This document shows positions 10,445-20,294 of a DNA stretch of 64,000 nt, piece after piece. How positions within the stretch are numbered: position 1 is the stretch's first letter; the number at the start of each line of letters is the position of its first letter. The notes beneath the pieces are model-generated. The model was given only the letters and a program-made list of their open reading frames with translations, had not been told where the DNA came from and ran no database searches. Source of the stretch: Nitzschia sp. pyKryTriq1 (lineage: Eukaryota > Bacillariophyta > Bacillariophyceae > Bacillariales > Bacillariaceae); NCBI GenBank assembly GCA_956465555.1, contig OY101125.1:1490501-1554500 (forward strand), read 5' to 3'. The translations under genes were made by a program, and so were the position numbers.

Positions 10445-11773
10445 CTAAGTCGTCGTCTTGACGAGTCCCTGCTTGATTTGTAGTAATGCTTGATATTCCG
10501 CATCACTTCGAATCCACGGTAATGGAGTGGACAGAACTTGTTGCGATTGAAAGGCGCGTTGAATCGTTTTCTTTTGTTCCACCGTACCATGTTTGCGAAT
10601 CATCTGCAACGAACCAGAAGAGTTCAAATGATGATACTCGTCGTCGTCATCCTTATTCATGACCAAATCGAGAATGATACGGGCTCGAGATGCCATGAGA
10701 ATTTGAGGCTTGGTCTCCAAGGTCGTTTCCAAGAATTTCAGAGATGCCACTTGAAGTCGACCACAGGGAGTCCCATCCAAAGTTCCATGTTCGCCACGTA
10801 ACGTAACTTGCTGATTTTTCGTAGTACCTTCTTCTTCTTCTTCTTCTTCTGGATGTTGTTGTTGTTGTTGTTTTTGTTGTTTTTGAAGAAGTAGTAGACG
10901 ATCCAAATCCAGTTCCCATGTGGCTCCACCACAAGGCGTCTCTTGACAAAGTTTCGTGGCACGTTCCATTTGTGGTTGAACGATGGTCGTATAGGTCTCA
11001 ATCATTTGTTTCAGTCGTTCTTCCACTGCTTGAGCACATGTCCGCAATTCCGTTCGTGCCGCTTGGGCCAAGGGCGATTGAAATTCTTCCATACTTTCCA
11101 CATCCCGACTGTGAAGAGTGATTTCGGCCAAGGAAATCTTCCTCGCTTTCGATGGAACTAACAACGACGACGACGACGACGACGACGATTGTTTGACTTC
11201 AATGAGGTGCGGCTCGTCGACTTGTTGGGCGACTTGTCGGAGCTGTGTGGAAAATTCCTCCAACGAGTCCATGGCCTGTTGAACGACTTCCAAAGGATTG
11301 TCCTTGTTGCTCTTGTTGTTGCTGTTATTATTGTTGTTGTGGTTGTTCTCGTCCGTCGGGTGCGCCTGCTGCTGCTGCCGCCGCTGCTTGTCATCAGCAC
11401 TACTACTACTACTACTACTACTACTCGTAGAAGTTGATGTAGAAAAGGGCGAGCGACGCGGCACTGCAGAGTGGAAGCTACGCATAGTCGTAGTAGTAGA
11501 CGATGGAAATGACCGAATAGTACTACCAAGGTAGAAGAAAGCGCATGATGGTAGTGATGATGATGATGATGATGATGATGCCAACGTTCGATCTGAGAAA
11601 GGAGTAGGAGTAAGAGGAGGATGACACGATGCCGCCGACAGTGGCGATCCTCGCGGTGATTTCAGTCGGATCGCACCATCATGCTGATATCGCAGTGGTC
11701 TTGTTGTTGTTGTTGTTGTTGCACTTCTTGATAAGGAGAATCTCCTCAGCAGAGAGGAGGGGTTTCTTCTCAT
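10445..11773 (-). CDS. Unknown protein, possibly mitochondrial, low-complexity rich
   Basis: A 442-codon frame. The N-terminus (MRRNPSSLLRRFSLSRSA) is rich in Arg, Ser and Leu without acidic residues, as in mitochondrial presequences. Low-complexity runs of Ser, Thr, Asn, Gln and Glu fill residues 20-190 and about 300-315. Between them are helical, family-like stretches (about 170-300, for example EEFQSPLAQAARTELRTCAQ, and 330-440, LQVASLKFLETTLETKPQIL). I do not recognise the family. A Ser run is coded by CGT/CGA-type repeats on the opposite strand. The long uninterrupted frame and the ordered blocks favour a real gene. Confidence 0.65.
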   Translation of the reverse strand: MRRNPSSLLRRFSLSRSATTTTTTRPLRYQHDGAIRLKSPRGSPLSAASCHPPLTPTPFSDRTLASSSSSSSSLPSCAFFYLGSTIRSFPSSTTTTMRSFHSAVPRRSPFSTSTSTSSSSSSSSSADDKQRRQQQQAHPTDENNHNNNNNSNNKSNKDNPLEVVQQAMDSLEEFSTQLRQVAQQVDEPHLIEVKQSSSSSSSSLLVPSKARKISLAEITLHSRDVESMEEFQSPLAQAARTELRTCAQAVEERLKQMIETYTTIVQPQMERATKLCQETPCGGATWELDLDRLLLLQKQQKQQQQQHPEEEEEEEGTTKNQQVTLRGEHGTLDGTPCGRLQVASLKFLETTLETKPQILMASRARIILDLVMNKDDDDEYHHLNSSGSLQMIRKHGTVEQKKTIQRAFQSQQVLSTPLPWIRSDAEYQALLQIKQGLVKTTT

Positions 11774-12405
11774 TGCATAGGACTACTACTGTAGAATCGA
11801 GTATAAATGTACATTAGGGTGGAAGGTCCTTCTATGGTCTATGATAGTGTGAACTCGGTACTTTTTGTCTTGCCAAACTCTATCTCTCTCTCCTCTCATG
11901 TTCGATCTTTCGGTGGATTTTGCCGTTGTTGCTACAATAGCTGCTTCCACGCGAGAGCGGGGCGGGGCGGGTCATCATCGCGAATACTGTACTTAGTACG
12001 TAGTCTACGGTAGTAATGTACCTAGTCATCCTTCCTCCCATGATGCGGTGAGCGGCGGTCATCCAATAAATGCTGGGTCAAATTGATCCATCCGAACTGA
12101 AATACTTTTTTATGCGCGCTACTAGCAATTAATAACAACTCGCATTTTGTCCTTCGACCATGGCGGGCCGGCCGCGCAGGCCGCATCGCACAAAGAGTAC
12201 AAGTAACGCAGTACCGCACTTTCGAACTCCGCATAATATACTATTGCTGCAGTACGCATACATTAGACTTATTACTCATACCGCATTGGCCTCTACTACA
12301 GTATTACATACGATAGTGCTTCTGCTGCTGCTGCTGCTTCCTCTTTTAATTAACGCATCATCAGCATCATTGTTCTTTTGTTTAAAAAGCAAAACAATAA
12401 TAATA
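11774..12405. other. Intergenic region between divergent genes
   Basis: The region lies between the starts of a minus-strand gene (11773) and a plus-strand gene (12406), so it should hold both promoters. A CTG triplet run lies near 12322-12335. No RNA gene or clear core element is seen. Confidence 0.5.
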
Positions 12406-13118
12406 ATGCCGTTTTTATCCTCCTTGGAAACCAAAGATGGCAAGGCTGTCGATGAGTCGACTTTGGTGGGAAAGTTGGTGCTGCTCTACTTTTCGTCAAG
12501 TTGGTGTAAGTAGTACATATATATATACATACATATATACTGTAGTGTATATTACTAGTATTATGGTGTGGATGTGGATGGCATGTCAAACCTTCTTACC
12601 GGTATATTATATTATTCATCATCCTTTATATTTTTATTAATGTTATTATAGGCGGCGCTTGTCGTACTTTTACTCCATTGTTGAGTGTCTTGCACGAAGA
12701 AGCCCAAGACGAAGGAGAAGAAGAAGGAGAAGATACATCCGTTCCATTTTTTCAAGTGGTTTACGTCTCGAGCGATGATACGGCCGAACAGTGTCATTCC
12801 TACATGAACGAAAAACATGGTGATTGGTTGCGCATTCCCTTTGACTCTCCCTTGCGAAATCAATTGAAAGCAAAATACGGAGTCTTTGCCGGGAAGGAAC
12901 AATCCTTATTGTTCCCGTCGGATGGTACTACTATTGATGGTACTGGTACTACTACTATTACTACTACTCTACGAAAGAGTGGAATTCCTACCTTGGTGGT
13001 CATTTCTCGAGAAGGAGAAGCGAAAGCAATGTTGGATTGCGATTCCGCCAAGGTCATTCAAGAAGTGGAAAGTAAGGGAACATCATTTTTGGATCAATGG
13101 AAACAATACAAATGGTAG
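12406..13118 (+). CDS. Thioredoxin-fold protein (tryparedoxin/nucleoredoxin-like), CGAC active site
   Basis: Two exons are proposed: 12406-12505 and 12652-13118, with a GTAAGT donor at 12506 and a TATAG acceptor ending at 12651. The lengths sum to 567 nt, giving 188 residues. The junction falls inside the first active-site cysteine codon and yields YFSSSWCGACRTFTPLL, the thioredoxin-like CxxC site (residues about 34-37) found in tryparedoxins and nucleoredoxins. Downstream are FQVVYVSSDDT (strand 3), WLRIPF and SGIPTLVVISREG with the cis-proline (IPT). These are all hallmarks of the family, which reduces disulfides in cytosol or nucleus. The active site is CGAC rather than the common CPPC or CGPC. 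No signal peptide is seen. An acidic insert (EEEGED) and a Gly-Thr/Thr repeat interrupt the fold. Confident family call; the substrate is unknown. Confidence 0.88.
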
Positions 13119-13710
13119 ACAAAGTAGTGCTAGTAGTAGTATAGATATTAGTATTAGTATTAGTATTAGTATCAGGTCTTATTAAAAGTTAGCAACGAAC
13201 TAACGATATGGGCGAAGGAGGAGCAACAAACGACCCGCTTTTGTCTCTATAGTACTCGTATAATGCAACAGTACTGTACGTCTTCGTAGTTCGTAGTCTA
13301 CTTGTACCGCAAAAGGAAACGAAACATCTACGAACAATAGCGGGCCAAGCTACGAAACAATACTATGTAGTAGAACGAGAAAGGATTCATTCTGTCTCAA
13401 GGTGATCATGGTGGAAGCAATGTAGTCGTCCGTAGTATAATATACTCGAGATACGAATATTATAGTGAAAGGCCAAAAGGGTATAGTACCGTGTAGACAC
13501 TGCTCTATTACGACGAGGAATGCAGTGTATCATATACTTCTCTGAACAGGAAAAAATAGATTCGGAACAGTCGTTTTGATACCACCACATGTATAGTCTA
13601 TACTATTATACAAGCACAGCATTAGCCAAATTTCAATCAAAACTATTTCATCATGTGTATAGTCTAATATCATGAAGGAAGGAAGAAAAGAATCAATCAT
13701 CATCCTTCAT
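13119..13710. other. Intergenic between convergent genes
   Basis: Holds an (ATTAGT)n-like run near 13144-13172 just after the thioredoxin-like gene, otherwise AT-rich DNA. I see no gene. Confidence 0.5.
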
Positions 13711-14448
13711 CTATCGATAACCCGGGGGCCCGCCCGCCGGGGGAGGAGGCTGATGAGGAAATTGGCCCGGAGGAAAGGGAGGAGGCGGACCCCCTCCCAT
13801 GGGAGGATATCCCATGGGCGGTGGTGGAGGTCCTCCCGGAAAACCACCTGGCGGAGGAGGTCCTCCCGCAAAACCACCTGGCGGAGGAGGTCCTCCCGCA
13901 AAACCACCTGGCGGAGGAGGTCCTCCCGGAAAGCCTCCACCAGGAGGCGGGGGTCCTCCATAAAAAGGTCGGGGCGGTCCTCCTCCCGGTCCTGGAGGCG
14001 GAGGACCTCCTCGAAAGCCTCCCGGTGGGGGTGGTCCTCCTAATCCTCCTCGATGGTGATTTTGAGTATTATTATTTTGAAAGTTGGGTGGCGGGGGTCC
14101 TCCGCGTCCCACTGGACCTGGCGGCGGTGGAATGAATCCCGGCCGTACCCACGTCCGTTCTCCCGTCTCGTCGTTATAGAAAAAGGCGATTCCCGTGACA
14201 TCGTCCGTATCTTCCTTCCATCCCGGCGGCAGTGGAGGAATCATGGGATCTTGATTTCCCTTCGCTTTGACATAGGCTTGCTGGGCCGAAGCCAATCCCA
14301 TGGGTCCCTTGCGCCAATCGGTGAGATGTGCCTCGTAGTGTAGCTTGAAATTCTCGCGAAACTTCCAACCGCGGCGTTGCTGCTTTCGCCCGGCGGCACT
14401 GTCATGTGTTAAATACGTATTCGAATAGTCATCAAAGAAGCGGGGCAT
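13711..14448 (-). CDS. U1 snRNP protein C-like, with WW domain, zinc ligands absent
   Basis: A 245-residue frame. The N-terminus [18 protein letters not shown] aligns position by position with the U1-C zinc finger (consensus MPKFYCDYCDTYLTHDS), and [16 protein letters not shown] with the helix (VRKTHCSGRKHKENVK). All four zinc ligands are replaced: C6 by D, C9 by S, H24 by Q and H30 by F. Residues about 90-125 form a WW domain ([27 protein letters not shown]). The remainder is proline/glycine-rich (GGPPPPGG repeats), as U1-C tails are. U1-C is known to stabilise pairing of U1 snRNA with the 5' splice site in the nucleus. An alternative is a WBP4/FBP21-like protein, but the N-terminal residues fit U1-C far better. 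Family is confident; whether it is the working U1-C of this organism or a divergent paralog cannot be told. Confidence 0.85.
   Translation of the reverse strand: MPRFFDDYSNTYLTHDSAAGRKQQRRGWKFRENFKLHYEAHLTDWRKGPMGLASAQQAYVKAKGNQDPMIPPLPPGWKEDTDDVTGIAFFYNDETGERTWVRPGFIPPPPGPVGRGGPPPPNFQNNNTQNHHRGGLGGPPPPGGFRGGPPPPGPGGGPPRPFYGGPPPPGGGFPGGPPPPGGFAGGPPPPGGFAGGPPPPGGFPGGPPPPPMGYPPMGGGPPPPFPPGQFPHQPPPPAGGPPGYR
13826..13945. repeat. 30-bp coding minisatellite in the U1-C-like gene
   Basis: Four consecutive near-identical 30-bp units (GGAGGTCCTCCCGCAAAACC and variants) encode [11 protein letters not shown] repeats. Copy number is likely to vary between alleles. Confidence 0.85.
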
Positions 14449-14826
14449 GGTGATGGATGATTGATATTGGATGATGGCTATGGTGATTCTGTTGTTGTGG
14501 TGGTTGTGGTTGTGAGAGTATAATATTATTTATTATCGAGTGCTCTACTGTACTTATATTATTATTTGTACCGCGATGATAGCAGCTGCCAAAATCACTG
14601 TACCTGGTACTGCGGCAACGGTAATACCCCGTAGCAGCAGAGTATTAGCGCGCGTGTTGAGAAACGTTCTCATGATGACGTACGACGAACGAAGTACGGA
14701 CGATATAGGACTCGACTCGTTACTCAATACTATTACGAGACCGAGGACTACACGTCCAATAGATCAAGAGCTCTGGGCCCAACGAAGCAAGAGTTAAAGG
14801 CCCAACGAAGCACGAGTTAAAGGCCC
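14449..14826. other. Intergenic, 5' of the U1-C-like gene
   Basis: Contains a GTGGTTGTGG-type run close to the start codon of the minus-strand gene. A short tandem duplication at about 14776-14823 has the unit GGCCCAACGAAGCA followed by GAGTTAAA. It borders the retroelement debris and may belong to its 5' end. Confidence 0.5.
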
Positions 14827-15150
14827 ATGGAAACCATGTGTAACAGGCCCATGGAGCCACCTCAAACATTCATAAAAGCAGAAAGTAGACACCTAGCGTA
14901 CTCAGACCTATTATTGTCTATGAACACAAAGACAGCCGAAGGAAAGGCTGCGTTCAACATAGTTAGATGGTCGAAGGACCGTAAAAATGCACGCGGAGAC
15001 GCACGAGAAGCCTGGAAGAAACTCGTAGAGAAATACGAGCCGAGGAACGCGATGGCGCGTTCCGAACTTTTAAAACAATATTACAGTAAAACGTATGCAG
15101 ATGTAGTTAAAACAGAGAAAGCGGCTCTTGCCACTTTCTCTGTCAAATGA
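14827..15150 (+). mobile_element. Copia-type gag fragment
   Basis: A 107-residue frame with AFNIVRWSKDRKNARGDARE and EAWKKLVEKYEPRNAMARSE resembles the gag (UBN2-like) domain of Ty1/copia elements, typically written as a WxxL..KYEP..A...L pattern. The upstream part of gag and everything downstream (zinc knuckle, protease, integrase, RT) are missing. It ends next to a 16-bp inverted repeat. It is a remnant, not a host gene. Confidence 0.7.
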
Positions 15151-15284
15151 GTTTGTGAAAGTGGTTTTGTTTTAGCTTTGTTTACCACTAGTATACAAAG
15201 GTAGCATCGCCGACCCAGTTTGTTTTTAAGAACACTGGATATAGTCGCACCGATACATAGTTCCTCAACATTTGACAGAGAAAG
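15134..15284. repeat. 16-bp perfect inverted repeat between two retroelement pieces
   Basis: CTTTCTCTGTCAAATG at 15134-15149 is the exact reverse complement of CATTTGACAGAGAAAG at 15269-15284, separated by 119 bp. The right arm lies just before the ATG at 15285. This suggests inverted joining of two copies of the same 5' leader. Confidence 0.85.
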
Positions 15285-15930
15285 GATGAGTGAGAACTCC
15301 GGAGGCACCGGAACACCAATACCCGCGACGCCGGACGAGATCGGTCGTCGCAACCGAAATAAGAATCGGAATCCTAGGCCAACCCAAACTACGTTCGTAG
15401 GTAAGGAAGACGAACATGATGATTGGCCTGCCTTGTACAGAAACCTCTCCCGCGCTCGCCAGAGATGGGGACAGGTCCGCCGCGTGTTAACACGGGACGG
15501 CGCAACACCGAGAATCTCAGGGATGTTCTACAAAGCCATCGTACAGTCGGTCTTACTTTATGGGTGCGAGACGTGGACCATCACGCCGAGGATGTTGAAT
15601 GCCCTCCGGGGCTTTCACCATCAGGTAGCGCGCAGGATTGCGGTGCGCCTCCCGAACAAGCTCCGAGACGGTAGTTGGGACTACCCGAGGATCGAAGTTG
15701 CCCGTAGTGAAGCAGGGCTTTACACCATCGAGCATTACATCGCAATCCGACAAAGCAATTTCGTCGACAAAGTGGCAATCCGCCCAATCAAACAGTTATG
15801 TGACAATGCAACCCGCCGGAGTGGAGACTCTAGTAGGCTCTACTGGTGGACTCAACCAACCCTGGAGCTAGACGAAGAAGCACAGGCGGCCGTGGTATCC
15901 GACCAAGAATCCGACGGGGAACAGGAGTAG
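15220..15930 (+). mobile_element. Composite retroelement remnant: Copia-like leader fused to LINE-type RT tail
   Basis: A 236-residue frame. From the second ATG (15285, MSENSGGTGTPIPATPDE, basic Arg/Asn stretch, QTTFVGKEDE) it resembles the N-terminus of a diatom Copia gag. From about 15435 it changes to LYRNLSRARQRWGQVRRVLT, then SVLLYGCETWTITPRMLNAL and FHHQVARRIA. This is the well-known segment just after the reverse transcriptase of non-LTR (LINE-type) elements. No RT catalytic YxDD box is present. The two parts are joined in one frame, perhaps by chance or by template switching. It ends in an acidic tail (DQESDGEQE). Confidence 0.7.
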
Positions 15931-16559
15931 GTAGTCTAAGAACGCACTTAGTAGTCTAGTCTAAGTGCCTGCGAGCCTCTGGTGGGATTGATATCCCGTT
16001 CTAACCACGCTCAATGGGACTGGAGACAGTTAACAACAACAACAACAGTAATGTCGATCCACCACCAACTCCTCGAGTAATCATTTGTTGTTGATCGCAG
16101 CAGAGGACGACGATCGAGGAGTCGCACTCCATCCGGATTTCTCGACTCCTCTGGCTGATCATCCCATCCCACCAGCAGCACACCAGGATCGATAGAATAC
16201 TACCGATTTTGTTGATCGTACAATTCTACACTAGAGTAAACCCTTATCGTGGACTACTAGTAGTACTACTAGCTAGAGGAGACTACTACTACTACTACTC
16301 TCTACTACTACTAGGAGCAAAAGCTCCTCGTGATAGATTGCCCGCCATGGATGTACTCTAGTATGTAGTCTAGTAGTAGAGTGAAGAAGAAGAGTTGTTT
16401 GTGCTGTACTACTGGTAGTACAGTAGAAGCAAGCAGCAACGTCTATAATAGTAGTAGCAGTAGAGTAGTAGAGTAGTATGATGAGCCTGATGTTGTGTGC
16501 ATTCCTAGTAGTACTTCGTACTTTTAGCGCTTGTTATTTGCTACATTACGTATATAAAT
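15931..16559. other. Intergenic, triplet-rich
   Basis: No gene supported. CAA and TAC/TAG triplet runs occur near 16030 and 16250-16480. Confidence 0.5.
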
Positions 16560-17504
16560 TCATTCATTCATGGTAGTAGCAGTAGTAGTAGTGTCAGTAG
16601 TGGGGGTTTGGGAAGGAAGAAACGCTGATGCTGGTATGGGGCTGAACGTCGAAGAGTTGGCACTCGCACTGCTGATGCTCCCCACGCTGCTCCTGTCCGA
16701 AGGACCTTCGGGAAGTTGACTCATGGTATCCGACATGGTTCTTCGGGGTAATATTTCGGGATGGTCGCCTTGATATGTGTATTGCTTGTGTGGCTGGTGT
16801 GAGAAATCTTTGCGAGGGGGTGAAATGTGAAACTTGAAATGATAGGCATCAGTAGTACCGGTACGTGCAGTGCTATCTGCTTTTGGTTGTTGCTTCTTTT
16901 TGCGGTGGGCAGCAGCTGTTCTTGAAAAGACTGAACCGGGCGAACTGGTGTCCAAACTGTTATGATCCTCCTCCTCCTCCTCGCTGACATCTTGGGCGCC
17001 GGGCACCACATGATCATCGTCGTCGTCGTCGTCGTCGTCCGCCACTGCCTCGCGACTTCCACAAGCAAACAACCGATCCATATCGAATAATCCCTGTCGT
17101 CTCGTTGTTCGAGAGTCACGAACCATATCTTCCAGAGCTTCTCGCGACGGAACGACATAAATCGAAGACGCCGAACTACTATTGGCCTCTTCCAAGCCGG
17201 GAATCTCGTCGTGTCTTGCGTTTGACTTTGTGGTGGGATTCTGCTGATGCTGCTGCTGCTGCTGCTGCGAAGTCGATGCCGACGGAGTAGAGGACGACGA
17301 CTTGGACTGGCAAGGTGCTCCGAGTCCGCTGTTGGCCGATGTGGTCGCTACATAATCCGATACATCATTCAGGGATCCACACTGAAAAATATGCTTCAAA
17401 GTGGTCACCAGATACGAGGAGGTTGCGCTCCTACTATTACTAGTGGTAGTAGCAGTACGAGCAGTCGTTTTCGTTTTCGTGTTCGTCGTCATGGTCAACA
17501 CCAA
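16560..17504 (-). CDS. Unknown Ser/Thr-rich acidic protein
   Basis: A 314-codon frame without a recognisable fold. It has two similar short motifs: HIFQCGSLNDVSDYV (about residue 38) and RLFACGSREAVAD (about residue 143). Around these are Thr/Ser-rich, poly-Gln, poly-Asp (DDDDDDDDDH) and Glu-rich stretches. The C-terminal third has HPEILPRRTMSDTMSQLPEG and Ser-rich sequence. The repeated x-IFxCGSxxxV motif suggests a short linear motif used twice. No signal peptide is visible; nuclear or cytosolic location is a guess. Confidence 0.55.
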   Translation of the reverse strand: MVLTMTTNTKTKTTARTATTTSNSRSATSSYLVTTLKHIFQCGSLNDVSDYVATTSANSGLGAPCQSKSSSSTPSASTSQQQQQQHQQNPTTKSNARHDEIPGLEEANSSSASSIYVVPSREALEDMVRDSRTTRRQGLFDMDRLFACGSREAVADDDDDDDDDHVVPGAQDVSEEEEEDHNSLDTSSPGSVFSRTAAAHRKKKQQPKADSTARTGTTDAYHFKFHISPPRKDFSHQPHKQYTYQGDHPEILPRRTMSDTMSQLPEGPSDRSSVGSISSASANSSTFSPIPASAFLPSQTPTTDTTTTATTMNE

Positions 17505-19245
17505 AGTGTTTGTTGGGCGCTTGTTGGCTTTGCGATTTTTTTGTAGATGATGAGAGTATTATTTCTATTATTCTTGTTCTGTTTGTTTATTCTCCCCGCC
17601 AAATTTTTGGGAAAGACTATCGCGTTCGTAGCAGTACATTCTGCGCGATTTCGGCCGCATGGCAATCGTGTTTGCGGCTCCCTTCCAGTCTTTTGAAAAG
17701 ACGTAGAAAATGGTACGTTCTCGTACCAATTCTGCTTGAATCTGAATCGGAAGATACGACTGGCATGCTCGGACAGTGTTCGGATGTTTTCTTCGTTCTT
17801 CGGACATTCTTCTTGCCTTTTCTGTGGATACAAGACACGTTCGTCGGTCTGTCTGTACGTTATTAAAAAACGCACTTGGACAGGGGTAAGCATGCGCTGC
17901 GTAGAACCACGTGGAAGTCCCATCGTTATCGTGAATGGCTTCGCGTCTTGTTCGACGACTGAATGACTGACTGACTGACTAACTGACGGGAATGTCGATT
18001 GATTGAGTACCGGTCGGAAATGATTGGCACGTGCTCGGTCTGGTAGCTACCGCTGTATGATACGTACCTCCTACTACCGGTAGTACTGGGAATGTCGTAC
18101 GTACAGGGTACGTACAGATGATAATGTACCGGTACCGGTAGAATAAGACGTGGAAAAGATAATTTGACACGATTTCTCTTGGTAGCCAAAAACGCGATTT
18201 TCGCTACAGTACTAGCTAGAGTACTCGGTAGTCGGTAGTACTACCGTACAGATTTCAAAAAGTGGCATCAAGAACAACGGATCATGATCATCCCATTATC
18301 TCGATAGAGGCAGGAGGAAGGATATTACATATCGATATCCACATGCATCATCATCATCATCATCAACATCATCATCATCAAGTCACCACAGCAAGAAGAA
18401 GAACAAGTCCTCCGTAAAGAAACAACGACGACGACCACGACCGAGCGACAGCCAGCACCGCAGCAGCAGCACGACCATCAATCAAGAATCAAGAATCAAG
18501 AAGAATCAGCAGCACCACACCATCATCATGGAACAAATCTACCAATTCGCCTCCACCGGTTGGACCGTACTTTACGTCACTGTGCATTGGATCTACTTCC
18601 ATGCCGTCGAATCTTGTATGGGATAATAGCTAATAATAAGAGGACAAACAATGAATGCATGATGGATGCCGGCTGATCATGATCATGCAGCAGCAGATGA
18701 CGAGATGGTGGTGGTGGTGGTGGTGGAAGATGCGGCTGGATACTTGTCCCAATCCTCACGGTTCATCGTCGTGATCGGGCAGCTACTACACACCAGCAGC
18801 TACTAGTAGGAGTAGGAGTATTACTGTCCGTACTAGGCCTGGAATGACGACAAGATTCAATATTGTTGTTCATCTCTCCGTACTACTACTTGTGCGAGCA
18901 CTCGTAGTGGGCGGCCTACTACCGCTAGGATATACTATCTGGTGCTGGTGGAAGATACAAGCTCCTCCTCGGATGATGGTGATTAGTTGAACAAAGAACG
19001 ACAGATGAATGGCGATGACGATGATGAAAGGGCACTTAGATAGAAGAATTTTCATAGACTATAATAATAATATGTAACAAGAACATGTAAAAAATACAAC
19101 AACATTTAGATTCTCATACCCACTTCATCGGTATTCTTCACTGACGTCGTCCGGCGGCATGTCCCATTTCTAGCAGAGCTGCTGCTGCTGCTTGGGTTAT
19201 TTGCCTTCTTGGCGCCGACAAGGAGAGGAACGACGAAGAAAGGGT
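17505..19245. other. Intergenic, no supported gene
   Basis: Several overlapping frames near 17510-17920 on both strands show no domain. (TCA)n runs lie near 18345-18380 and a GTACCGGTACCGGTAG palindrome cluster at about 18126. A 32-codon aromatic-rich frame at 18528-18626 has no support. The rest is TAC/TAG-rich. Confidence 0.5.
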
Positions 19246-20091
19246 CTATTCGTCCTTTTTCTTAGCCGTAAACTTGGTAATCAAGCCGCCAACTTTTTGA
19301 AAGAATCGATATCGCTTGCTCAATTTGTACGGCTTGCCTTCGGGAAATGGCAAAGGCTTACCGACTCCATAAAACAAGCCAAACATTCCTCCCAAACCGC
19401 CCGTATCCCCCTGGCGTCGGTCCACGGCATATCCCACTGTCATTTCCCGAATCAGTCCTTTCTCATTAAACTTGAAAGAATATACTTGCGGAGGTAATTC
19501 CACAGTCTTTCCGGTCGGTTCCTGTCCAAACAATTTTCCGGTATTCGTCGCCTTGAGTCTCGTGAAAAACCACACCCGTCCAGGTTCCAAAGGATCGACG
19601 GTGAATCCAAAGTAGCGATTGTCAAAATCGGGAAAGGCCTCGTAAATTTGAAACCCTTCTGCGGCTTGTAAGAACTCATCCTTGGACAATGGTCCGACGT
19701 ACGGAGCCACAAATTCAAAATCCTCCGCCCAAAGACTGGGATCTTTGACGCCCGAATCCTTTCGAAGCGCAAATTTGGCCTTGGCGACCAACGTCTGTGG
19801 CTGTATTGGATAGTTTTGTTTTTGTACCATTTGCAGTTCGGCCAGTAGAGTTCCACCCGCCTCACAGGAGTCTCCCAAAACTGTGGCTGTTTTCGAGTAA
19901 GGAGTCGTCGTTGCTGTCGTAGATATTTCTTCTTGTTCTTCGACGCCCGCCGCGGTCGAGAAACGAGACGTCAAAGTCCTCGAACAAGAGGAGGATCCTC
20001 CATCATGCTGGCTATGGAGCAGATGAACAAACGCTGTGGCGGTCTGCGCCGCAGTCGAAGACAAGCACAAGGCAAGGTAGTTCAATTTCAT
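19246..20091 (-). CDS. SnoaL/NTF2-like domain protein, probably plastid-targeted
   Basis: The ATG at 20091 was chosen, although the open frame continues 39 codons upstream, because it starts a good signal peptide (MKLNYLALCLSSTAAQTATA) followed by FVHLL. The TAF-V junction resembles the A-F motif at which diatom plastid precursors are cut. The mature part (about residues 75-281) has the conical SnoaL/NTF2-like pattern: DPSLWAEDFEFVAPYVGPLS, then FLQAAEGFQIYEAFPDFDN, WFFTRLKATNTG and VYSFKFNEKGLIREMTVGYA. It ends in a basic tail. Members of this fold bind or isomerise small hydrophobic molecules; the substrate here is unknown. The young retroelement begins 203 bp upstream of the start codon and may affect its promoter. 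Confidence 0.78.
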   Translation of the reverse strand: MKLNYLALCLSSTAAQTATAFVHLLHSQHDGGSSSCSRTLTSRFSTAAGVEEQEEISTTATTTPYSKTATVLGDSCEAGGTLLAELQMVQKQNYPIQPQTLVAKAKFALRKDSGVKDPSLWAEDFEFVAPYVGPLSKDEFLQAAEGFQIYEAFPDFDNRYFGFTVDPLEPGRVWFFTRLKATNTGKLFGQEPTGKTVELPPQVYSFKFNEKGLIREMTVGYAVDRRQGDTGGLGGMFGLFYGVGKPLPFPEGKPYKLSKRYRFFQKVGGLITKFTAKKKDE

Positions 20092-20294
20092 GGTTCGGCA
20101 GGATACTAGATAATGGAATACTGTAGCTACTGTACTCTTATGAGTTTGCTCAATGATCATGATGGTAGAAAGGAAAAGAATTTTGCCTTCACGCATCGCA
20201 TCCTGCATCGAAGAATGATGCGATGAGAGCCTCGGATGACGTGGGCAAAAGATCGAGGATGATGCGCGTGGCAGGTGGCAGGCAGGATGACTAT
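20092..20294. other. Short 5' region between SnoaL-like gene and retroelement
   Basis: Contains the left copy of the 6-bp target duplication GACTAT (20289-20294). I see no gene. Confidence 0.6.

Noticed and set aside
13672-14343. Plus-strand Arg/Ser-rich and other frames
   Set aside because: Antisense shadows of the proline/glycine repeats of the U1-C-like gene.
18528-18626. 32-codon frame MEQIYQFASTGWTVLYVTVH... as a small membrane peptide
   Set aside because: Too short, no homolog recognised, no supporting context; could be a first exon but no partner exon was found.
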